DNA of 64,000 bases from Luteimonas endophytica (GTDB lineage: Bacteria > Pseudomonadota > Gammaproteobacteria > Xanthomonadales > Xanthomonadaceae), in contig NZ_JARXRM010000024.1 of assembly GCF_029887875.1 (NCBI RefSeq), positions 1 through 64,000 on the forward strand, given 5' to 3'. Shown piece after piece: positions 1-10,366 of this stretch. The notes below the pieces were generated by a model. That model was given only the letters and a program-made list of their open reading frames with translations. It had not been told where the DNA came from and did not search any database. The number at the start of each line of letters is the position of its first letter. Within the stretch, counting starts at the first letter, position 1. Both the position numbers and the translations under genes were made by a program.

Positions 1-297
1 GTCCGGCTGCAGCGCCTCGGACGGCGACTGCGCCGTGGTGCCCTCGGTCACCGGCCGGTCGTAGCTGCGCGTGCGCAGCTTGAACACCAGGCCTTCGTCC
101 GAGACGCAGCCCTCGGCGCCGCAGTCGAGCGCTTCGCCCGCGGCCGCGGCCGGGGTGGCGGGCTGGCCGGCGCCCGGCATGCCGGTGGCGTCGGTCACGG
201 TGGCGGCGGGCACCGAGGTTTCCTCCTGCGCCAGCGCGGTGGACGCCATGCCGGCCAGGATGCCGATCAGCGCGGTATCGAGCAGCTTCATCTTCAT
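1..297 (-). CDS. Exported protein of unknown function, 3' end outside window
   Basis: The first 99 codons of a minus-strand gene that runs off the left edge of the window. It opens with MKMKLLDTALIGILAGMAST and an ALA-QE junction, which reads as a Sec signal peptide cut near residue 21. A low-complexity Ala/Pro/Gly stretch follows, then a short segment with two cysteines (CGAEGC) and a basic patch (KLRTRSYDR). It begins only 14 bases after the stop of the large DUF11/OmpA protein and has an AGAGGGGG ribosome binding site, so the two probably form one operon. In related bacteria giant DUF11 proteins are often followed by another large surface protein, but too little is present here to name a family. 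Confidence 0.6.
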   Translation of the reverse strand, partial: MKMKLLDTALIGILAGMASTALAQEETSVPAATVTDATGMPGAGQPATPAAAAGEALDCGAEGCVSDEGLVFKLRTRSYDRPVTEGTTAQSPSEALQPD

Positions 298-311
298 GAT
301 CCGGCCCCCTC

Positions 312-3300
312 TCACTTGCTTTCCGGACCGACAGGGGCTGTCGGATCGTTGCTGGATTCCACGCGCACCCGGGCGCGCAGTTCTGGACTCAATCGTTCGG
401 CCAGGGCCTGGTACACCGCCCGCGCCCGCCTCAGGCCGAGTTCGGCGTTGTAGGCGTGGCTGCCGCGCGCGTCGGTATGCCCGACCAGCGCCACCGCGCC
501 GCCGCCGAGCTGCTCCAGCCGCGCCGCAACGCGGTCGAGCAGCGGCTGGAACTCGGGTCGCAGCCCGGCGCTGTCGGTATCGAACAGCACCGTGCCGAGC
601 AGCGCCCCGCTCTGGTTCACCCCGGCCACCAGCGCGTCGTGCACCTCGGTGCGCACCTCCACCGTGAGCGTGTCGCGGTGCTCCGGCGCGACCTGCGCCA
701 GCAGCAGGTCGCGTACCGCGCCGGCGCGGTCGAAGGCCAGCGCCTGGCTGTCGCCGTCGGCGGTGATCGCGACCGCCCCGCCGCCGTGGGCATTCACCTG
801 TCCGGCCATCTCCGCGATCGCCGGCAGGTATTCGGGCCGCACCTCGGCGCTGTCCGGGGCGAAGATCACCTCGCCCAGGTTCAGCTCCACGGTGTGGCTG
901 CCGCCGGGGATCGCCACCACCGGCAACTGCACGCCGAAGTCGAAGCGCACCGGCACGCCGGAGGTGATTCGCCGCAGCAGCGGGTTGTCGGTGGTGAAGG
1001 CGGTGCCGGGCGGCAGCGTCGACGGATCCACCTTGAGGATGAAGTTGCGGTAGTCGCGCTCGCCGCCCTGCACGTCGAGCAGGTGATAGCGGCCGTACTG
1101 GTCGGTCTCGACCAGCAGACCCTCCACCGAGGCGATGCGCACCCCGGGGATGCCGCGCTCGTCGATGCCGGCGTTGCCGATCACGTAGTCGACCACCACT
1201 CCGCCCTCGCCCTGGGCGATGCGCCGCTCGACCGTCGGCTCGGCCGCGTTCAGCCCCCTGGCGGCGGCGCCGGACCGCTCGACCGTGGTGCGGCCGGCGG
1301 CGTCCATGCGCACGGTCACGCCCTGGTCGCTGGTCAGCACGAAGTCGTCGGTGAACGCGGCCTCGTTCAGGCGCTGGCGGATCACCACCTGGCGCGCGTC
1401 GGCCGGGTCGGCCGCGGACTGGCGCGCGGCGATGCGGCCCACCTCGATGCCATGCAGCAGCGGCGCGCTGGCGTCGGCCACCGGCTCCGTACCGACACCG
1501 CGTTCGAGGGTGGTGGAGCCGGCGACGTAGGCGCCCGGCGCGAACCCGCCCTGCACCCGCACCCCGCTCAGGGCGGCGCTGTCCTGCCAGCCGTCGCCAT
1601 CGCGGTCGTCGAAGACCGTGCCGAACACCAGGCTGTCGTCGAGCAGCGGGTCGCTCTCGATCGTCACCTGTGCGGTGGCCACGTTGGAGATCGGGTTGCC
1701 CGAACCGTTCCGCGCCAGCGCCTCGTTGACCTGGATGCCATGGCGCACGCCGGCACCGACCCGCAGCAGGTAGACGATCGTCGCCCGCTCGCCGACCGCG
1801 ATGTCCAGCCCGCCGATGCCCAGCGGATGCCGCCCGGCCGCCAGCTCGAAGGCGTCGTCGCCGTCTTCCACCGTCATCGAGCCTTCGACGTAGCTGAAGC
1901 CCTGCGGCGGGGTGTCCACCACGGTGCCGCCGACCAGGTTCACCACGCCGACGTTCTCGACCGTCAGGGTGTAGCGCACCAGGTCGCCGATGCGCGCGCT
2001 GCGCACCCCGGCGGTCTTGACGATGCGAAGCTCGGTGTCGTCCAGCACCCGGTGGCTGGTTCCGCAGGGCTGGCAGACCGCTTCGATGGCGCCGCCGTAC
2101 TCGCTGACCACCGCATTGGTCACCTCGCCCGCGGCGTTGGCGTCCACCGTCGTGGGGTAGCTGAAGGCATGGGTGCCCGGCACCGCGCCGGCCGCCAGCG
2201 TGCACACGATCGCGCCGTCGCCGCCGGTGCATCCCGCGGGCAGCGCGCCCACGGTCAGCCCCGCCCCGGGGGTGTCGGTCAGCAGCACCGGCGTGGTGAT
2301 GGCCGCATTCTCGACCGTCACCGACAGGGTGTAGACGATGGTGTCGCCCACCCGGACCTCGGCGCCGTCGCCCGGATCGGAGGTCTTGGCCACGGTGACC
2401 ACCGGCTCGGCCAGCGGATGCTCGGTGCTGCAGTCGGCGCACTCGGGATCCGGGTCGCCGCCGCCGGCGCCGGTCACGCTGTTGCCAACCGCGCCCACCG
2501 CGTCCGCGTCGACGCGGGCCTGGTAGGTGAACACATGGTTGCCCGGCAGCGCGCCCGCCGCGAGTGTGCAGACCAGACCGTTGCCGGTGGGCTCGCAGCT
2601 GCCGCCCTCGCCAACCTCGATGGAATCCGGCAGCAGGGTGAGACCCTCGCCGAGGGTATCGGTCAGGACGTACGGTGCGGTGGTGGCGGACATCGCCACC
2701 GTGGTGGTGAGGGTATAGGTGAGGACGTCGCCGGCGCTGACCTCGGCGCCGTCGGCCGGATCGGCGGTCTTGACCGTCGCGATCCCGGGCAGCGCGATGT
2801 CGTGCTCGGTGCTGCAGTCGGTGCACTCCGGATCCGGGTCGCCGCCGCCCACTCCGACCACGCTGTTCGCGACCGCATCGGTGGCGTCCGCGTCGACCGT
2901 GGCGGTGTAGGTAACCGCGTAGGTACCCGGTACGGTGCCGGCGGGCAGCGTACACACCAGCGCATCGCTGCAGGTATAGGCGCCGGCATCGGTCACTTCC
3001 ACCAGGGTGAGCCCGGCGCCGAGCGTGTCGGTCAGCAGATACGGCTCGGTCGTCGCCGAGGTGGCGACCGTGGTGGTCAAGGTGTAGGTGAGCAACTGGC
3101 CCGCCTGCACCCGGCTGCCATCGGCCGGATCGGCGCTCTTGACGGTGGAAATGACCGGCAGCCCGATGCCGTGGGTGGTGCTGCAGGTGGTGCACTCGGG
3201 ATCCGGGTCGCCGCCATCGCCGGTGATGGCGACGCTGTTGCCCACGGTGCCGGTGGCGTCGGCATCGACCGTCGCGGTATAGGTCACCGTGTATGTACCC

Positions 3301-4904
3301 TGCACCGTGCCGGTCGGCAGCGAACACTGCAGCGCGCCGGTGCAGGCGAAGTCGCCGGCGTCGGTCACCGCACCGAAGCTCAGCCCGGCGTCGAGGGTAT
3401 CGGTGAGCTCGAAGAGCCCGGTGGTCGCGCCGCCCAGGATCGTGGCGGTCAGGGTGTAGGTGATGGTGTCGCCAGCGGCGACCGACGCGCCGGTCGCCGG
3501 CTCGGCGCTCTTGACCACCGCCACCGCCGAACCGATCGGCGTGGTTTCCTCGCAGTCGTTTCCAGGGGCGTCGCAGTCAACGCCGACGACGGTCACCGCG
3601 TTGGCGATGCTGTCCACGCCGGGCGGCAGGGGCTCGTCGATCTCGACGACGAAGTCGAGCGTCACGTCGGCGCCGGCGGCGATGTTGAACGCGCCGGAGT
3701 TGGGGCAGCTGCTGCCCGCGCAGGTGAAGTCGTTGCCGGCGGCCACGTAGGCGGTGCCGTCGGGCAGCGTCTCCACCACGTCGCCCTCGAACAGGGTGCC
3801 GACGGTACCGCCGGTGTTGGCCACGGTGATCGCATAGGTCAGCACGTCGCCGGCCTGCACCGGAGCGCCCGGCGTGGGCGCGGCACCGTTCACTTCGGCC
3901 AGGGTCTTGGCCACCGACAGTTGCGGATCGGCCAGCACCGGGAAGGCGCAGGAGGCGAGATCGCGCGAGCCGCCGGCGCCGGTGCTCACCGCCTGGGTCA
4001 GCACGCCGGTGGCCGGGTCGTAGGCGTAGTAGGCGCTGCTGGCGGTGTTGTCGGCCACGTAGAGCGTGCCGTCGGCGGCGAACGCCACGCCGGCCCAGTT
4101 GATGCCGCTGGGCGCACCGTTGAGCAGCGGCCGCACCTGGCGCTCGGCGACCAGGCTGCCGCCGGCCAGGTCCACCTTGTAGAGATCGACGCCGGCCGAC
4201 AGCCAGGCCACGCCGTTGCCGTCGAAGGCGATGTCGCCCGAGCTGGTGTTGCTGGGCGCCTGGTCGTAGCTCAGGTTGCCGATGTTGTTCACCGCGTAAC
4301 CGAAGCTGCCGGGGGTCGGGTCGGCGGTGACCTCCCAGACCTCCGGCGTGGTGTTGTTGCCGGCGATCAGGTAGCCGACGCCGCCGGACGTCATGCCGGC
4401 GCGCGGGAAGTCGGGCGCGGAGAACGCGGGCGCCGCCTGGTACCAGCCGCCGTTGGCGGCGTCGTAGGCCCACAGCACGATATCGGTGCCGCTGCGGCTG
4501 ATGAACAGCAGGCGGTTGCGGACCGGGTCGATCATCAACCCGTTGAGGTCGCCGGAGATCGCAGCGTCCAGTTCGGGAACCGCCGCGTCCGCGCCCGCAC
4601 CGGCGTCGTAGCGCCAGATCCCCACCCCGTTGACGAGGCTGAAGATCGCGCCCGGTCCGGCCGGGCAGAAGTCGTACGCGGCGGCGAGCGGCGCGACCGA
4701 AAGCACCGCGTCGTCGCTGTCGTTGTCGGGATCGGGATCGGCGGTGCCGGCCGGTGGCGCGACCGTCGCGGTGTTGGTCACCACCGACTGCGCCAGCGCG
4801 GCCATGGTGCCGAACGCGCCGGCGAGCGCCGACAGCAGCAGCATCAGCGACAGGACGTTCTTGCGGCAGCGCATTGCTGCTTCGGACTTGGTCGTGACGG
4901 CCAC
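312..4904 (-). CDS. Giant exported DUF11-repeat protein with OmpA-like C-terminus
   Basis: About 1530 residues. I chose the GTG at 4904 because GAGGGAA lies six bases before it; an ATG ten codons later (4874) would also leave an intact signal peptide (MRCRKNVLSLMLLLSALAG, ending ALAQS). Residues about 45-310 look like a repetitive beta-propeller-type region. Six DUF11 units begin near residues 326, 461, 585, 708, 835 and 958, each with a V(V/A)K(S/T)A(D/E)P-like start and a GDxxxYTL core. An SdrD/B-type segment with DDRDGDGWQDS sits near 1095. Two OmpA-like modules end the protein: a degenerate one near 1338 (VIFAPDSAEVRPEY) and a canonical one near 1440-1510 with VGHTDARGS and NAELGLRRARAV, the usual peptidoglycan-binding signature. 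This suggests a surface or periplasm-spanning protein anchored to the cell wall. Substrate or partner is unknown. Confidence 0.85.
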   Translation of the reverse strand: MAVTTKSEAAMRCRKNVLSLMLLLSALAGAFGTMAALAQSVVTNTATVAPPAGTADPDPDNDSDDAVLSVAPLAAAYDFCPAGPGAIFSLVNGVGIWRYDAGAGADAAVPELDAAISGDLNGLMIDPVRNRLLFISRSGTDIVLWAYDAANGGWYQAAPAFSAPDFPRAGMTSGGVGYLIAGNNTTPEVWEVTADPTPGSFGYAVNNIGNLSYDQAPSNTSSGDIAFDGNGVAWLSAGVDLYKVDLAGGSLVAERQVRPLLNGAPSGINWAGVAFAADGTLYVADNTASSAYYAYDPATGVLTQAVSTGAGGSRDLASCAFPVLADPQLSVAKTLAEVNGAAPTPGAPVQAGDVLTYAITVANTGGTVGTLFEGDVVETLPDGTAYVAAGNDFTCAGSSCPNSGAFNIAAGADVTLDFVVEIDEPLPPGVDSIANAVTVVGVDCDAPGNDCEETTPIGSAVAVVKSAEPATGASVAAGDTITYTLTATILGGATTGLFELTDTLDAGLSFGAVTDAGDFACTGALQCSLPTGTVQGTYTVTYTATVDADATGTVGNSVAITGDGGDPDPECTTCSTTHGIGLPVISTVKSADPADGSRVQAGQLLTYTLTTTVATSATTEPYLLTDTLGAGLTLVEVTDAGAYTCSDALVCTLPAGTVPGTYAVTYTATVDADATDAVANSVVGVGGGDPDPECTDCSTEHDIALPGIATVKTADPADGAEVSAGDVLTYTLTTTVAMSATTAPYVLTDTLGEGLTLLPDSIEVGEGGSCEPTGNGLVCTLAAGALPGNHVFTYQARVDADAVGAVGNSVTGAGGGDPDPECADCSTEHPLAEPVVTVAKTSDPGDGAEVRVGDTIVYTLSVTVENAAITTPVLLTDTPGAGLTVGALPAGCTGGDGAIVCTLAAGAVPGTHAFSYPTTVDANAAGEVTNAVVSEYGGAIEAVCQPCGTSHRVLDDTELRIVKTAGVRSARIGDLVRYTLTVENVGVVNLVGGTVVDTPPQGFSYVEGSMTVEDGDDAFELAAGRHPLGIGGLDIAVGERATIVYLLRVGAGVRHGIQVNEALARNGSGNPISNVATAQVTIESDPLLDDSLVFGTVFDDRDGDGWQDSAALSGVRVQGGFAPGAYVAGSTTLERGVGTEPVADASAPLLHGIEVGRIAARQSAADPADARQVVIRQRLNEAAFTDDFVLTSDQGVTVRMDAAGRTTVERSGAAARGLNAAEPTVERRIAQGEGGVVVDYVIGNAGIDERGIPGVRIASVEGLLVETDQYGRYHLLDVQGGERDYRNFILKVDPSTLPPGTAFTTDNPLLRRITSGVPVRFDFGVQLPVVAIPGGSHTVELNLGEVIFAPDSAEVRPEYLPAIAEMAGQVNAHGGGAVAITADGDSQALAFDRAGAVRDLLLAQVAPEHRDTLTVEVRTEVHDALVAGVNQSGALLGTVLFDTDSAGLRPEFQPLLDRVAARLEQLGGGAVALVGHTDARGSHAYNAELGLRRARAVYQALAERLSPELRARVRVESSNDPTAPVGPESK
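2020..3930 (-). repeat. Imperfect tandem repeats of about 370-385 bp within the DUF11 gene
   Basis: The gene carries tandem coding repeats of about 123-127 codons. The block that gives GGGDPDPEC.xCSTEH in the protein recurs near 2418-2465, 2802-2850 and 3171-3218, with diverged versions at the two ends. Nucleotide similarity is highest between the three middle units. Such arrays can change copy number by recombination. Confidence 0.75.
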
Positions 4905-5050
4905 GCAGATTCCCTCGATTGACACGAAGTGGCAGCCCGGGGCACGTCCGCGCCCGGCAGGCCCGCCACCGCGCGACCGTTTCCGGTACCGTGGGTGCGT
5001 GGGCCGTGCAGGGAGTTCGGTGATCCCGCGCCGGTCGCTGCCGGGGGCGC

Positions 5051-5080
5051 AATGTACGAGCGGTGTGAGCGCGATCACAA
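5051..5080 (-). promoter_or_regulatory. Candidate promoter for the DUF11 operon
   Basis: On the minus strand TTGTGA (5080-5075) and TACATT (5056-5051) are separated by 18 bases, matching a sigma-70 arrangement that points to the DUF11 gene and would leave a leader of about 140 bases. The -35 element is part of the CRP-type palindrome. Confidence 0.4.
5064..5079. promoter_or_regulatory. Perfect CRP/Clp-type operator TGTGA-N6-TCACA
   Basis: The sequence TGTGAGCGCGATCACA is an exact match to the CRP-family consensus with a six-base spacer, the same sequence class that Xanthomonas Clp binds. It overlaps the -35 hexamer of the candidate leftward promoter, so a bound regulator could repress it, or activate in a class II-like way. 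It lies about 160 bases from the DUF11 start and about 390 from the response regulator start. Confidence 0.65.
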
Positions 5081-5384
5081 GGAAATGATGCTTGCCTTGA
5101 ATTGCATTTCATTTCCTTCGTCGGCACCGTGGGCAGCGACCCCGGCGATCCGGCTTCGGCTCGCGCCATACGGCGCCGCGCGAATGCCTGTTCAGGCCTC
5201 GGCCGACCCGGCAGCACGCGCGAAGACGGTGCCTTTCGGGTATAAAGTGCAAGGTGGCGGCGGGGCTGTTCTGCCCGCGCTCGAGCATTTCCGCGGCATG
5301 ATTGCGCGGGCGACGCGACTGCCGGGGCCACGGCAGCCGCACGGTGTTCCCCGGAGCAGGCGCTTCGGGTAGGGGGAAGGAGAC

Positions 5385-5477
5385 GTGTCGAGGCAGTCGG
5401 GAAGATGCGGCATCCGCGCGCCGAGACTCGGCCGCGCGGGGCCGGAGCAGCGGGGACGGTGGCAATGGAGGCCATGA
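5385..5477 (+). CDS. Possible 30-codon leader ORF ahead of the response regulator
   Basis: A GTG at 5385 follows one of the best ribosome binding sites in the region (GGGGAAGGAG). It opens a 30-codon frame that stops at 5475-5477 (TGA), overlapping the ATG at 5474 in the motif ATGA. The peptide is basic and Arg/Gly-rich (it starts with SRQSGRCGI after the initiator) and resembles nothing I know. The arrangement suggests translational coupling, but the frame is short and could be chance in such GC-rich DNA. Confidence 0.3.
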   Translation: MSRQSGRCGIRAPRLGRAGPEQRGRWQWRP

Positions 5478-6197
5478 GCGCCAGGGCGGGCAGCGGCGTT
5501 GGCGAGCGGCCCGTGCACGGGCAGCGTCACCGCCACCGCGTGCTCCTGGTGGAGGACGATCCGCAGCTGCGCGAGGAGATCCTGCTGCCGACGATCGCGG
5601 GGGCGGGCTACGCCTGTACCGCGGTCGGCTCGGCGCTGGAGATGTACCGCAATCTCGCGGCGCGCCCGTACGACCTCATTCTCATCGACATGGGCCTGCC
5701 CGACGAGGACGGCTTCGTATCGATCCAGCATCTGCGGCAGCTCACGCGTGCGGCGGTGGTGGTGCTCAGCGGAATGGATAGCGATGCCGACCGCATCCGC
5801 GGGCTCGGCAACGGCGCCGATGCCTATCTGTGCAAGCCGATCGAGGCGGACGTGCTGCTCGCGTGGGTCGAAAGCGTGCTGCGCAGAGCGGGCGGCGCCG
5901 GCGGGGCGAACGCCGGGCCGGCTGCGCTTTCCTGGCGGCTGGTCGACGGCGGCTGGCGCCTGCTGACGCCCGACGGGGCAAGCGTCACGCTCTCGGCGGC
6001 CGAGCGGGTGCTCATGGGGGCGTTCCTCGGCGCGCGCGGGGCGAAGGTCAGGCGCGACGACCTGGTCGCAGCGCTGGAGGGCGAGGTTCCCGGTTTCGCC
6101 GCGCCCCGGCTGGAGATGCTGGTGCACCGGCTGCGGCGCAAGGTACAGCGCGCCACCGGCACGGCGCTGCCCCTGCTCGCCATCCGCGGAATCGGAT

Positions 6198-6214
<17 letters not shown>
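5474..6214 (+). CDS. OmpR/PhoB-family response regulator
   Basis: A 246-residue two-domain DNA-binding regulator. The receiver (about 21-140) has the acidic pocket VEDD at 26-29, the phosphoacceptor Asp72 in LILIDMGLPDEDG, and the conserved lysine in AYLCKPIE. A winged-helix output domain follows (about 150-246) and ends RRKVQRATG...IRGIGYAFNP, typical of OmpR proteins. The ATG at 5474 overlaps a short upstream frame; starts at 5405 or 5465 in the same frame are possible but lack a better ribosome site. The kinase downstream overlaps its 3' end by 17 bases, so the two are a cognate pair. The divergent DUF11 operon is a plausible target, which is inference. Confidence 0.88.
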
Positions 6215-7966
<1,752 letters not shown>

Positions 7967-7970
<4 letters not shown>

Positions 7971-10297
7971 GTCGGCGCCGCAGGAGGCCTACGCCGCGTG
8001 CGCGGCAACTCCGGCTCCTCGCGTCCGGCCCGCGTACTGCCCACCAGCACCAGCAACCCCAGCGCCGTGGCGAGCGTCCAGATCCAAGGGCGCTGGTACC
8101 ACGGTTGCGGGTGGCTGATCCGCAGGCTGGCAGGAAGCGACCACGCCCCGCCCTGCAGGCTCGCCTGCACCTCGAACAGGTGCCGCCCCCAGGGCACCGA
8201 CGGGTAGAGGATGCTGCGGTTGCTTCCCGCCTCCACCCAGTCCTCGTCGAAGCCGGACAGGCGGAAGCGGAAACGGGTGTTCTGCGGCTGGCTGAGGTTG
8301 ATGGCGGTGTAGCGGATCTCCAGGTTGCGCGCGAACGGCGCGAGTTCCAAGGTCGAGCCGTCGAGTTCCCGGGCGCTTCCGGCGACCGCCACGTGCTCGA
8401 TGTGCGGCCGCAATGTCGCCTGTGCCCCGTTCACCACGGACGCCGGGTCCACGAACGCGAAGCCCTCGACCAGCGAGAACCAGAGCCGTCCGCGGGCGTC
8501 GCGATGGCAGGCCGCGGGCACGCCGCCGTTGACCTCGGCGGGGACGAGCCCGTCGCTGGCCGCGTAGCCCACCGAGGCGATCTCCTCGCCCGAAGCCTGC
8601 GGGGAAGGCAGCAGCGTCACGCCGCGGTTGCCCCCCAGCCAGAGCCGGCCGCGGGCGTCTGGAAGGATGCAGGAGACCGTGTCGTCGAACAGCCCGTTGC
8701 CCCGATCGTAGTGCCGCACCTGGCCGTAGGCGATCCGGTTCAACCCTCCGCCGTAGGTCCCGATCCAGAGCACGCCGGTCTCAGGGTCCTCGTAGAGAGC
8801 CCGCGCGAATCGCGACGAGAGCCCCTCCGCGGGCGTCCAGCGCTCGACGATCGCATCGTCCACCAGGCGCAGCGCCCCGTGATCGCCCACGAACCAGCTG
8901 CCGCCGCGGTGCGACGGGACCACCTGATTGATCGCGATGCCTTCCAGCATCAGGATCCGGCGCGGCGTTCGCGCCCGGCCCGCGGCGTCGACATCGAGCC
9001 GATAGGTGGAGCGCCCGGCGCTGACCAGGTAGCTGCCGCTGGCCTGCTGCCAGATGCCGACGGAGGACCCGGGCTTGAAGGCGGCCACCTGCTCCACCCG
9101 GCCGTCGACCACCCTCGCCAGTCGCCCATCGTTGTTCCCGACCCAGACCGTGTCGTCGCGGTCCAGCAGCAGGCTCGCGACGCAGTCGGTGCTCAGCGCG
9201 TCGGCCAACTCCACGGTGCGCAGCCGCCCATCCTCCTGCCAGTGGCGCAGGCCGCTGCAGGCCAATCCGAACCACATGCCTCCGCGGCCGTCGCCGACCA
9301 CCGCGCGCCCGGGGCGGCCGGTGCCGAGCTGGGTCTCGCCGAAGAGGCCGAACAGCGGCTCGCGCAGGCGCAGCAGACCGCGGCTGCTGCCGCCGATCCA
9401 GAGGTTCCCTTCATCGTCCGACGCCAAACTGCTGACGCCCACCCCGTCCAGTTCCGGAACCTCCTGCCAGCCGCCCGCGCCGTCCTGCCGCACCACCTGC
9501 CTGGCCGTGCGCGACACCCACCATCGGCCGTCGTCGTCCCGGGTGGCGTAGATCGCGCCCTCGATCCCGAGCGCCTCCCACCGCCGGCGTCGGACGTGGT
9601 AGCGGTACAGTTCGCGATCGGTCGCCACCAGCAGCGTATCGCCCGATTCCGCTTCGAGCATCTCGATCCGGGCCCGTGGATGCGGCGGCTGCACCGGCCG
9701 CAGCCGGTCGCCCTCGAGCAGATGCAGTCCTTCCCGGCCGCCGACCAACAGGCGGCCTTCGCCGTCGGTCTCCAGATGGTGCGCATCCCGCGTATCGGCG
9801 AGCCGTTCCGCGCGTCCTCCGCCCGGCTCCAACCGGAAAAGCCCTTCGTCGCTCGTGAACCACACCCGGCCGTCCCGGGTCTGCAGGATGTCGTAGACCT
9901 CGCAGCCCCCGCCGCAGACGGGCAGATGCCGGAACGCGCCGCGCTCGAACACGCTCAGGCCCGCGTCCTGGGTCCCGATCCACAGCCGGCCGGTGCCGTC
10001 CTCGTACAGGGCGAGGATCCGGTCGCTGCCGGGGCCGCCGGCAGCGGATCTGGCGGCGCCGGTGTGCGCCCGGAAGACCTCGAAACGCTCGCCGTCGAAG
10101 CGGGCGAGACCGCCGAAGGTGCCGATCCAAAGGTAGCCGTCGGCACTCTGCACGATGGCGTTCACCCCCGATTGCGGAAGACCGTCGTCGGCGGTGAAGT
10201 AGCGCGGCACGATCCGGTATTCGGGCGTCGCTACGCTCGGCGACGGCCGCGCATCCGCCAGCAGCGCGAGTCCGATCAGCAGCAGGTGCAGTCCCAA
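7967..10297 (-). CDS. Exported beta-propeller sensor (Reg_prop/Y_Y_Y) without output domain
   Basis: 776 residues, starting at a TTG with GGGAGG six bases upstream. A signal-type N-terminus (MGLHLLLIGLALLADA) precedes about a dozen two-component-regulator propeller repeats (DGLPQSGVNAIVQ, YLWIGTFGGLARFDG, GVLWIGTYGGGLNRI) and a Y_Y_Y domain (NTRFRFRLSGFDEDWVEAG). One membrane helix follows (about 744-758) and the protein ends in a short basic/proline tail. In relatives this architecture normally continues into a GGDEF or histidine-kinase domain, which is absent. The gene is convergent with the kinase and their stop codons share the palindrome CTAG at 7967-7970. It could be a stand-alone periplasmic sensor for the neighbouring kinase or a truncated receptor. 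Confidence 0.82.
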
Positions 10298-10366
10298 CGT
10301 GAGCCTCCCGGCCAGCCCGGTCCACGGGCATTCTGCCGGATGCGGCCGCGCCGGCGCGCGCGGGCG

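Larger units (their letters stand above)
4905..5384. other. Divergent intergenic region, 480 bp
   Basis: No convincing gene lies between the DUF11 gene (minus) and the response-regulator region (plus). Around 5050-5115 it is clearly less GC-rich than its surroundings and holds a CRP-type palindrome and a candidate minus-strand promoter, listed separately. A TATAAA hexamer at 5241-5246 could be the -10 element of a rightward promoter for the two-component genes, but no matching -35 is visible. Confidence 0.5.

Noticed and set aside
2020-3560. CRISPR-like array in the DUF11 gene
   Set aside because: The repeats are 370-385 bp, coding and without short spacers.
456-4922. Long plus-strand frame of 1488 codons opposite the DUF11 gene
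   Set aside because: His/Gly/Ala/Arg-rich shadow of the repeat gene in GC-rich DNA, with no ribosome site or domain pattern.
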